Positions 1-6,066 of a stretch of 25,373 bases of DNA are shown in pieces (the first letter of the stretch is position 1; each line of letters starts with the position of its first letter). The stretch comes from DATJFH01 sp035495815 (GTDB lineage: Bacteria; Acidobacteriota; Terriglobia; Bryobacterales; Bryobacteraceae). The position numbers and the translations under genes were made by a program. The notes under the pieces were generated by a model that saw nothing but the letters and a program-made list of their open reading frames with translations, was not told the DNA's origin and made no database searches. The stretch spans positions 1 through 25,373 of the forward strand of contig DATJFH010000097.1 of assembly GCA_035495815.1 (NCBI GenBank), read 5' to 3'.

Positions 1-1
1 G

Positions 2-1132
2 ATCGCGCTGCTGGCCTGCGCCGCGCTGGTGATCGTGGCGGTCCGTTCTTTCCGCGGAAACAAGCGCGTCTTTTATTTCATCGGGTTCTTTTTCGCTACA
101 CTCTCGCCGGCTTCGAACCTGATCCTTCTGATCGGCAGCGTGATGGGGGAGCGTTTCCTATACCTTCCTTCGATCGGAATGGCGGCGCTGGCAGTGGTGA
201 TCTGGCAATCGCAAGACCGGCGCATCGCCATCGGGGCCGCGAGTCTCATCGTGGCGGCGCTGGCGGCGCGAACCCATGCCCGCAACTCGGACTGGCTGGA
301 CCGCGGCCGGTTCTGGCGTACCGCGCAGGAAGCGGCCCCCGGCAGTTACAAGACGAACCTGGCCGCCGCCATCAATTCGACTTTGCTGACGCAAAAGGAT
401 TGGGACAGCACGGTAAGCGAGGTGGGCCGGGCCATGGCGATTCTAGATCCTCTTCCGGATGCGCGGAACGCGGCGATCGGCTATCGCGGAGCCGGCGTAG
501 TGTACCGGACGCTGGGGGACAAGGTCGCCTCAGGCGGCAGTGGAGGCAAGCCGGCGGCCGGCACGAGCCCGGAATACTGGTACCGGAAATCGCTGAACGC
601 GCTCCTGCGGAGCGAGAAGATCGAGCTCGCCCAGGACGAAAGCGGCCGTGCGGAAAACAGGAACGGCAAGCGGCTGTTCACGACGATACCGAGTGTGCTC
701 TACCTGGAGCTGGGACGGACGTATTCAAGGCTGTCGGACGCGGCGCATGCGCTGGAGGCTTTCGAGCAGGGCCGCAAGCTGGAGTCGGATCCGGACCTTC
801 TGGAAGAGACGGCGGCGGCGTACAGCGCGGCGGGCGATCCGCGCAAAGCGGCCGCGGCGCTGGTGGAAGCTCTGGCCGTGGATGCCAGCCGGGTTCACCT
901 GAACGCAAAGCTGGTGGAGCTGTACACGAAAATCGACCCGGACGGATGCGCCGTCAACCGCGACGACCCCGCCCCGAGTCTCAATGTGGATTGTCCGATG
1001 GTGCACACGGATATCTGCGCGGCGTCGAAAAACGTGGCCAACAGCTATCTGCGGACGGGCCAGCGGTCCGAATCGGAGTCCATCCGCAGGACGGCCGTGC
1101 AGGAGCTGGGCTGCGCGCCGGAGCTGCTGTAG
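2..1132 (+). CDS. TMTC/DUF1736-like membrane protein with TPR repeats (5' truncated by window edge)
   Basis: The reading frame is open to the left edge of the window, so only the C-terminal part is visible; an internal GTG at 29 is probably not the true start. The visible part begins with hydrophobic segments, then the motif ERFLYLPSIGMA, another hydrophobic stretch, and a loop with RNSDWLDRGRFWRTA. That arrangement (ERF-YLPSIG, then R-W-D-FW, then TPRs) resembles proteins of the TMTC/DUF1736 group, multi-pass membrane proteins related to GT-C-type O-mannosyltransferases. About 200 residues further on there are TPR-like helices (LYLELGRTYSRLSDAAHALE and the next two repeats), which usually mediate protein contacts. 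The last 65 residues contain four cysteines (GCAV, DCPM, DICAA, LGCAPE) and are not part of a TPR. The donor, acceptor and catalytic loops lie outside the window, so transferase activity is only inferred from family resemblance. Confidence 0.65.
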   Translation: MALLACAALVIVAVRSFRGNKRVFYFIGFFFATLSPASNLILLIGSVMGERFLYLPSIGMAALAVVIWQSQDRRIAIGAASLIVAALAARTHARNSDWLDRGRFWRTAQEAAPGSYKTNLAAAINSTLLTQKDWDSTVSEVGRAMAILDPLPDARNAAIGYRGAGVVYRTLGDKVASGGSGGKPAAGTSPEYWYRKSLNALLRSEKIELAQDESGRAENRNGKRLFTTIPSVLYLELGRTYSRLSDAAHALEAFEQGRKLESDPDLLEETAAAYSAAGDPRKAAAALVEALAVDASRVHLNAKLVELYTKIDPDGCAVNRDDPAPSLNVDCPMVHTDICAASKNVANSYLRTGQRSESESIRRTAVQELGCAPELL

Positions 1133-1177
1133 GGGATACGCTTCCGAAAATACGCGCCCGGCGCCGCTAGCTCGCGG

Positions 1178-1183
1178 TATACT
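1178..1183 (+). promoter_or_regulatory. Putative -10 element (TATACT) for the RidA-dehydratase-aldolase-hydrolase operon
   Basis: TATACT, preceded by GG, lies 7 bases before the GTG start at 1191. The expected transcription start would fall on or next to the start codon, implying a leaderless mRNA; no purine-rich ribosome binding site is present. No convincing -35 box is seen at the usual distance. The same GGTAnnCT arrangement occurs before other genes in this window (24352-24357 and 24382-24387). Confidence 0.5.
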
Positions 1184-1190
1184 GCTCCAG

Positions 1191-2411
1191 GTGAAAGCGC
1201 TCCCAATTCTGCTGATTTTCTCCGCCCTGACGGCCGCTGCCGAGAGGCGCGTGATATTCCCCGCCGGCGCCAAGCCGGTAGGTCCCTATTCGCCCGGCAT
1301 CTTCGCCGGCGAATTCCTGTACGTATCCGGACAGGGCGCGCGCGGACCCGACGGCAAGATCCCAGCCGGCTTCGAAGCCCAGGCCCGTCAGAGCTTCGAG
1401 AACGTCAAATCCATCGTCGAAACGGCGGGGCTCACCATGGAGCACGTGGTCTATTCCCACGTGTACATGGAAAACGCCGCCAATTACGACGTCATGAACA
1501 AGATCTGGGCCGAGTACTTCACGCGCGGGGTGCGCCCGGCGCGGGCCACCGTGGGCGTGTACAAGATGCCGACCGACACGCCAATCGAGATCAACGCCGT
1601 GGCCGTGCGGGACCTGGCGCGGAAGAAGGCCATCGTGCCCGCCGGTTATCCGGCGAATGCGGCGCTATCGCCCGGGGTGATGGTGGGCGACCGGCTCTAC
1701 CTCTCCGGCTTCCTCGGCCGGGACATCGACAGCGGCAAGATACCCGCCGAGCCCGCCGCCCAGGTACAGCTGGCGCTCGATCGCGTGAAGCAGACCCTGG
1801 CCGCCGCCGGGATGGATTTCCGCCACATGGTTTTCGTGAATCCGTATCTCACCGGGGCGATGCCGATGGAGGTGATGAACAAAGTCTACGCCTCCCACTT
1901 CGAGTTCGGGAACACGCCCGCGCGGGCGACGATCCGGGTATCCAGCCTGCCGAACGGAGCCAATATCGAGTTCACCGGCGTAGCCGTCCGGGACCTCTCG
2001 CAGCGGCGCGCCGTGCGGCCGAAGAACATGCCTCCGAGCGCGACGGCGAGCCCGTGCGTCTTCGCCGGCGACACCTTCTACTGCTCGGCCAAGTCCGGGT
2101 TCATCCCCGGACCGAACGGCGGCATCTACGCCGGCGACGTGGAGAACCAGGTGCGCCAGACCATGCGCAATCTGCTGGACGGCCTGGAAGAGGCCGGGCT
2201 GGATTTTTCCAACGTGGTGGCCAGCAATGTCTATGTGGACGACCTGTCGGAGTTCGCTAAAATGAACGGCGTGTACGGCAAGTATTTCGCCTCCGGTCCG
2301 CCCTCCCGTACCACGGTCGCGCCGCTCCCTCCGGTAGAGCGCAAGCGCAGCGCGTCCGGACACGCCCCCATGCTCGAGCAGGTTTCGATCATCGCAGTCA
2401 AGGGACAGTAA
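1191..2411 (+). CDS. Secreted three-domain RidA/YjgF-family protein
   Basis: About 406 residues from a GTG start at 1191. A start further upstream would run into the preceding gene and lose the signal peptide. Residues 1-17 form a Sec-type signal (KALPILLIFSALTAAA). Three consecutive RidA-like domains follow at about 18-142, 147-268 and 273-404. Domains 1 and 2 keep the family signature: GPYSPG with LYVSGQ, and then PARAT followed by a proline-containing strand and IEI/IEF (R118 and R245 match the Arg that binds the substrate carboxylate in RidA). Domain 3 keeps PPSRTTV (R373), but the strand and acidic residue after it are replaced by a charged segment. RidA proteins hydrolyse reactive enamines/imines made by PLP enzymes in the cytosol; a secreted triple-domain version must have another substrate or a binding role. 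It ends 2 bases before the enolase-family gene, so the two are surely co-transcribed. Confidence 0.85.
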   Translation: MKALPILLIFSALTAAAERRVIFPAGAKPVGPYSPGIFAGEFLYVSGQGARGPDGKIPAGFEAQARQSFENVKSIVETAGLTMEHVVYSHVYMENAANYDVMNKIWAEYFTRGVRPARATVGVYKMPTDTPIEINAVAVRDLARKKAIVPAGYPANAALSPGVMVGDRLYLSGFLGRDIDSGKIPAEPAAQVQLALDRVKQTLAAAGMDFRHMVFVNPYLTGAMPMEVMNKVYASHFEFGNTPARATIRVSSLPNGANIEFTGVAVRDLSQRRAVRPKNMPPSATASPCVFAGDTFYCSAKSGFIPGPNGGIYAGDVENQVRQTMRNLLDGLEEAGLDFSNVVASNVYVDDLSEFAKMNGVYGKYFASGPPSRTTVAPLPPVERKRSASGHAPMLEQVSIIAVKGQ

Positions 2412-2413
2412 CG

Positions 2414-3583
2414 ATGCCCATTTCACGCCGTCAGTTCTTCGGCAGCGCCGCCGCGGCGTCCGCCTTCGGCGCCGATTCGAGGCTGAAGATTACGTCCGTC
2501 AAGGCGTTTCCGGTCAAGGTGGCGGGGGTAGCCGGGGGGCCGGTCCCCAAATTCGCTTCCGATTTCGATCCGGGGCGCTCGCGTTGGATCGGTCCTTTCT
2601 CGCAACTGGGCGGCGCCATTCTGGTCGAGATCAAGACGGACCAGGGACTCACGGGCTACGGCATGGGCGGGGGCGGCGGCGCGGCCGCCTACATCATCGA
2701 GCATCACCTGGGGCCGCTGATCACCGGAGCCAGCCCGCTGAACGTCGAGGCCATCTGGGAGCAGATGTACAATTCGTCGCTGTTTTACGGACGCAAGGGC
2801 GTGACGATCATGGCGATGAGCGGCGTGGATCTGGCGTTGTGGGACATCCGCGGAAAGCACGCCGGCCAGCCGGTCTACAAACTGCTGGGCGGACCGAACC
2901 GCGACAAGGTCCCGGCCTACTACACGGGCAACGATATCGAGGGCGCGTTGAAGCTGGGGTTCCGGGCTTTCAAGCATCCGGTGCGCTGGGGTGTCGAGGA
3001 GGGCCGCGAGGGGATGAAGAAGCTGGTGAGCGAACTGCGCGCGATCCGGGACAAGATCGGGCCCGACCATCAGCTCATGATCGACGCGATCTGCCGCTGG
3101 AACGTGCCCTACACGCTGGAGATGGTCGACCGCATGCAGGAGTTCCGCCTGTATTGGATCGAGGAGCCTCTGTCGCCGGACAACCTGGAAGGCTACGCTC
3201 AGCTGTGCCGCGAGGTGCGCGGTCCGCTGATCGCCAGCGGGGAGCACGAATATACGCGGTTCGGCTTCGAAGAGCTGATCAGCCACAAGGCGGTGAAGCT
3301 GCTGCAGCCGGACACGACGTGGTCGGGCGGATTGACGGAGGTGCGGCGCATCGCTCAACTGGCGGCGGCGCACAGCCTGCCGGTGGCTCCGCACCGGGGC
3401 GGAAGTCCGTACGGGCTGGCCGTGATCCTGACCACGCCGAGCTGCGTGCTGGCCGAGAGTTTCGGCACGCTGGAGAGGTCCTCGCCGCTGATGGCCGCAA
3501 TGACTTCCCGGTTCGAAAACGGCTACTACTTTCCGTCCGACAAGCCCGGATTCGGAGTGGACGTAACACCTTCGATGTTGTGA
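2414..3583 (+). CDS. Tat-tagged enolase-superfamily (mandelate racemase/MLE) sugar-acid dehydratase, L-rhamnonate dehydratase-like
   Basis: 389 residues. The ATG at 2414 has an AAGGGA ribosome binding site 8 bases upstream. The N-terminus MPISRRQFFG with an alanine-rich stretch and A-F-G-A is a twin-arginine signal. The enolase-superfamily capping domain and barrel follow. Metal ligands appear as D224 (LMIDAICRW), E250/E251 (WIEEPLSP) and E277 (IASGEHEY). H327 (VAPHRGGSPYG) and D300 (LLQPDTTWSGGLTE) make the His-Asp dyad of the dehydratases. The SGEH, QPD-x-x-W-x-GGLTE and DKPGFGVD blocks look most like L-rhamnonate dehydratase, so loss of water from an aldonate to give a 2-keto-3-deoxy acid is the best guess. 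The substrate cannot be named from sequence. The next gene belongs to an aldolase family that could use such a product. Unusual feature: cytosolic enzymes of this family lack a Tat signal. Confidence 0.85.
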   Translation: MPISRRQFFGSAAAASAFGADSRLKITSVKAFPVKVAGVAGGPVPKFASDFDPGRSRWIGPFSQLGGAILVEIKTDQGLTGYGMGGGGGAAAYIIEHHLGPLITGASPLNVEAIWEQMYNSSLFYGRKGVTIMAMSGVDLALWDIRGKHAGQPVYKLLGGPNRDKVPAYYTGNDIEGALKLGFRAFKHPVRWGVEEGREGMKKLVSELRAIRDKIGPDHQLMIDAICRWNVPYTLEMVDRMQEFRLYWIEEPLSPDNLEGYAQLCREVRGPLIASGEHEYTRFGFEELISHKAVKLLQPDTTWSGGLTEVRRIAQLAAAHSLPVAPHRGGSPYGLAVILTTPSCVLAESFGTLERSSPLMAAMTSRFENGYYFPSDKPGFGVDVTPSML

Positions 3584-3595
3584 TCAAGGAATGCC

Positions 3596-4546
3596 ATGAC
3601 CAATCGACGCGATTTTCTCAAAGCAGCCGCTTTCGGCCTCGCCGCCGGACAGCTAGGGGCCGCCTCGAAACCCCTGCGGGGCGTGTTCCCGATCATGCAG
3701 ACGCCCTTTACCGAGTCCGGCAAGCTGGACACGGAGACGCTGGCGAAGGAAGTGAAGTTCCTCGACAAGTGCGGCGCGCACGGAGCCGTCTGGCCGCAAC
3801 TGGCGAGTGAATGGAGCACGCTCGAGCCCGACGAGCGGACGGCCGGGGCCGAAGCGGTCGTCGCGGCGGCCAAGGGGACGCGCTGCGCGGTCGTGCTCGG
3901 CGTGCAGGGTCCGGACGGCGAAGCGGCGCGGCGCTACGCGCGCCACGCCGACAAGCTGGGGCCGGACGCGATCATCGCGCTGCCGCCGCGCGACAGCAGC
4001 AATCTGGACCGCGTCGCCGAGTATTACCGCGGTATCGCCAAGGAGTGCGGGCGGCCGATGTTCGTGCAGACCATCGGGAACATGAGCGTGGAGTTCGTGC
4101 TCAAAATGCGCAAGGACATTCCCACGCTGGGCTTCGTCAAGGACGAAGCCGGCCACACGCTTTCCCGCATCAGCGAGTACAAGCGGGTCGCGCCCGACCT
4201 GGTGGTGTTCACCGGCGGGCACGGGAAGACGATGGTGGACGAGATGTCGCGCGGCTCGTCGGGCACCATGCCCGCGGTCTCCTTCGCCGATCTGTACGTG
4301 CAGTTGTGGGACTACTGGCAGGCCGGCAAACGGGAGCAGGCGATGGAGGATCTGGCGAGGATTTCGCTGCTGGTGAACCAGGTGAGCGCCTACGGGCTGG
4401 CGTCGCTCAAGTACATCCTTCACCTGCGCGGCGTTTTTCCGAACTGGAAATGCCGGGGCAAGGAGGAAGATTCGCATTTCGACGCGGAAGCGCGGCGTTC
4501 CCTGAAAGAAACGTACCAGTTCGCGCACAAGCTCCTGAAGGCTTGA
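3596..4546 (+). CDS. Tat-tagged dihydrodipicolinate synthase/N-acetylneuraminate lyase-family protein (atypical active site)
   Basis: 316 residues; ATG at 3596 with AAGGA at 3586-3590. The N-terminus MTNRRDFLKAAAFGLAAG is a textbook twin-arginine signal with L-G-A-A as a possible cleavage site. The rest is a (beta/alpha)8 DapA/NAL-type aldolase: PIMQTPF near the start of the barrel, and K182 in LGFVKDEAGH as the Schiff-base lysine. Two family hallmarks are changed. The carboxylate-binding GTTGE loop reads QLASE (68-72, in front of WSTL), and the catalytic tyrosine in the usual L-Y-N strand is absent (MFVQT, 155-159). True dihydrodipicolinate synthase activity is therefore unlikely; a divergent 2-keto-3-deoxy acid aldolase or hydratase is more plausible next to the dehydratase gene. 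It lies 12 bases after that gene and its stop overlaps the start of the hydrolase gene. Confidence 0.85.
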   Translation: MTNRRDFLKAAAFGLAAGQLGAASKPLRGVFPIMQTPFTESGKLDTETLAKEVKFLDKCGAHGAVWPQLASEWSTLEPDERTAGAEAVVAAAKGTRCAVVLGVQGPDGEAARRYARHADKLGPDAIIALPPRDSSNLDRVAEYYRGIAKECGRPMFVQTIGNMSVEFVLKMRKDIPTLGFVKDEAGHTLSRISEYKRVAPDLVVFTGGHGKTMVDEMSRGSSGTMPAVSFADLYVQLWDYWQAGKREQAMEDLARISLLVNQVSAYGLASLKYILHLRGVFPNWKCRGKEEDSHFDAEARRSLKETYQFAHKLLKA

Positions 4547-5343
4547 AAGCCGCATTCATCTTCGCGGCGCTGCTGCTGGGCATGGCTTACGGGCTGCTCC
4601 GCTGGATGGCGAGGAGCGCGACCTATTACCCGCTGCGCTATCCGGAGGGCCTGTGGAACCGGCAGCAGGAAGCCGGCGCCACGGAAGTATGGCTGACCAC
4701 CGGTGACGGCGTGCGGCTCAACGCGTGGTGGATGGAGCCTTCCGGCGCGCGGCTGGCGACACTGTTCCTGCACGGCAACGGGGGGAACCTGACGCACCGC
4801 CTCCCTCACATGCGGCAGATCGCCCGCGCCGGTTCGGCTCTGCTCATCCCGGACTACCGCGGCTACGGGAAGAGCGCCGGCGCGCCGTCCGAATCCGGGC
4901 TCTACGCCGACGCCGGCGCCGCCTACCAATGGCTGATCGACCGCGGCTACCGGCCGGAGCGGATCGTCATTCACGGCGAATCGCTGGGAACGGCGGTGGC
5001 GGTGGATCTGGCGTCGCGGCGGCGCTGCGCGGGCGTGGTGCTCGAGGCGCCGTTCAATTCGGCGGGAGCCGTCGCCGGAACGGCGCTGCCGGTGTTAGGC
5101 CCGCTGGTGATGCGGGAGTTCGATTCGAAAGCGAAGATCGCGCGGGTGCGGGCTCCCCTGCTGTTCATCCACGGCGACCGCGACGAGGTGATCGCCTACC
5201 GTCTCGGCCGGGACCTCTACGAGGCGGCGCCGCCGCCCAAATCCTTCTGGACTGTCCAGGGCGCGGGGCACAACGATCTGATCGAGGCAGCCGGCGAGCC
5301 CTACGTCGAGCGGTTAAGGGCGTTCTACGGAGATTTGCAGTAA
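4543..5343 (+). CDS. Membrane-anchored alpha/beta hydrolase (BEM46/serine aminopeptidase S33-like)
   Basis: 266 residues from a TTG at 4543 that overlaps the previous stop codon (TTGA), a typical coupled start; an in-frame ATG at 4582 is the alternative but would remove half of the membrane segment. Residues 2-19 form a single hydrophobic helix followed by RWMAR, i.e. an N-terminal anchor with no clear cleavage site. The hydrolase fold shows the oxyanion motif HGNGGN (77-82), DYRGYGKS (104-111), the nucleophile elbow GESLG with S147, D214 in HGDRDEVI and H243 in GAGHND. This is the layout of BEM46-type hydrolases, whose substrates are mostly unknown (esters, peptides or lipids). Placed last in an operon of exported sugar-acid-type enzymes, it could act as a periplasmic-side esterase or lactonase; that role is inferred from context alone. 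Confidence 0.85.
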   Translation: MKAAFIFAALLLGMAYGLLRWMARSATYYPLRYPEGLWNRQQEAGATEVWLTTGDGVRLNAWWMEPSGARLATLFLHGNGGNLTHRLPHMRQIARAGSALLIPDYRGYGKSAGAPSESGLYADAGAAYQWLIDRGYRPERIVIHGESLGTAVAVDLASRRRCAGVVLEAPFNSAGAVAGTALPVLGPLVMREFDSKAKIARVRAPLLFIHGDRDEVIAYRLGRDLYEAAPPPKSFWTVQGAGHNDLIEAAGEPYVERLRAFYGDLQ

Positions 5344-5361
5344 GTAGACGGCCCGTTCTGG

Positions 5362-5367
5362 TAAACT
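5362..5367 (+). promoter_or_regulatory. Putative -10 element (TAAACT) for purQLF
   Basis: TAAACT preceded by GG lies in the 51-base gap between the hydrolase stop and the purQ start, 27 bases before the ATG. The short A/C-rich leader contains no good ribosome binding site. No convincing -35 box at 17 bases. No purine-type riboswitch or PurR-like palindrome is visible in this short gap. Confidence 0.4.
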
Positions 5368-5394
5368 AAAAGTGCCCTCCCAAAATACAAAACG

Positions 5395-6066
5395 ATGAAC
5401 TTCGGCGTCATTGTCTTTCCGGGAAGCAATTGCGATCACGACGCGTGGTACGCGATTCAGCAAATCCTGGGCCAAACTGCAAAATTTATCTGGCACGACT
5501 CCCACGAGTTAGGTGACGTGGACGCGGTTGTGCTCCCCGGCGGCTTCTCCTACGGAGACTATCTGCGCTGCGGCGCCATCGCCAAGTTCTCCCCTGTAAT
5601 GGGGGCGGTGCGGAAGTTCGCGGCCGGCGGCGGTCCGGTCATCGGCATCTGCAACGGATTTCAAATCCTGGTCGAATCGGGGCTCCTTCCCGGCGCGCTG
5701 CTGCGCAATGGGGGGCTGAAGTTCGTTTGCCAGGAGGTGAAGCTGCGGGTCGAGACGGCGAATTCTCCTTTTACCTGCCACACCACGAAGGGACAGATTC
5801 TGCGCATGCCGATCGCCCACGGCGAAGGCCGCTACTACGCCGACCGGCGCACGCTGGAGGAGCTGAACGCCGAAGACCGCGTGGCTTTCCGCTACGTGGC
5901 CAACCCGAACGGCTCGATCGACGATATCGCGGGCGTGCTCAACCGGGAGCGTAACGTTCTCGGGCTGATGCCTCATCCGGAGCGCGCGGCCGAGCCGCTG
6001 ATGGGCTCGAGCGACGGGTTGGTGATCCTCAAATCGATGGCTGCCGCCCTGGCGGCGAGAGCATGA
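5395..6066 (+). CDS. purQ: Phosphoribosylformylglycinamidine synthase subunit PurQ (glutaminase)
   Basis: 223 residues, the normal length for stand-alone PurQ. It is a class I glutamine amidotransferase that releases ammonia from glutamine for FGAM formation in purine synthesis, in a cytosolic complex with PurL and PurS. Seen in the sequence: the start MNFGVIVFPGSNCDHD, the VVLPGGFSYGDYLRCG block, the nucleophile C86 in GICNGFQ, and the H194/E196 pair in MPHPERA. The ATG at 5395 matches the family N-terminus exactly. Its stop overlaps the purL start (ATGA at 6063-6066), so the two subunits are translationally coupled. It heads the purQ-purL-purF run and seems to have its own promoter. Confidence 0.97.
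   Translation: MNFGVIVFPGSNCDHDAWYAIQQILGQTAKFIWHDSHELGDVDAVVLPGGFSYGDYLRCGAIAKFSPVMGAVRKFAAGGGPVIGICNGFQILVESGLLPGALLRNGGLKFVCQEVKLRVETANSPFTCHTTKGQILRMPIAHGEGRYYADRRTLEELNAEDRVAFRYVANPNGSIDDIAGVLNRERNVLGLMPHPERAAEPLMGSSDGLVILKSMAAALAARA

Noticed and set aside
984..1190. Upstream extension of the RidA gene into the preceding gene
   Set aside because: It overlaps the TPR protein in another phase and would hide the signal peptide that begins at GTG 1191.
3811..4542. Upstream extension of the alpha/beta hydrolase
   Set aside because: It overlaps the DapA-like gene in another phase and codes for low-complexity Arg/Gly/Ala sequence; the anchor and hydrolase start at TTG 4543.
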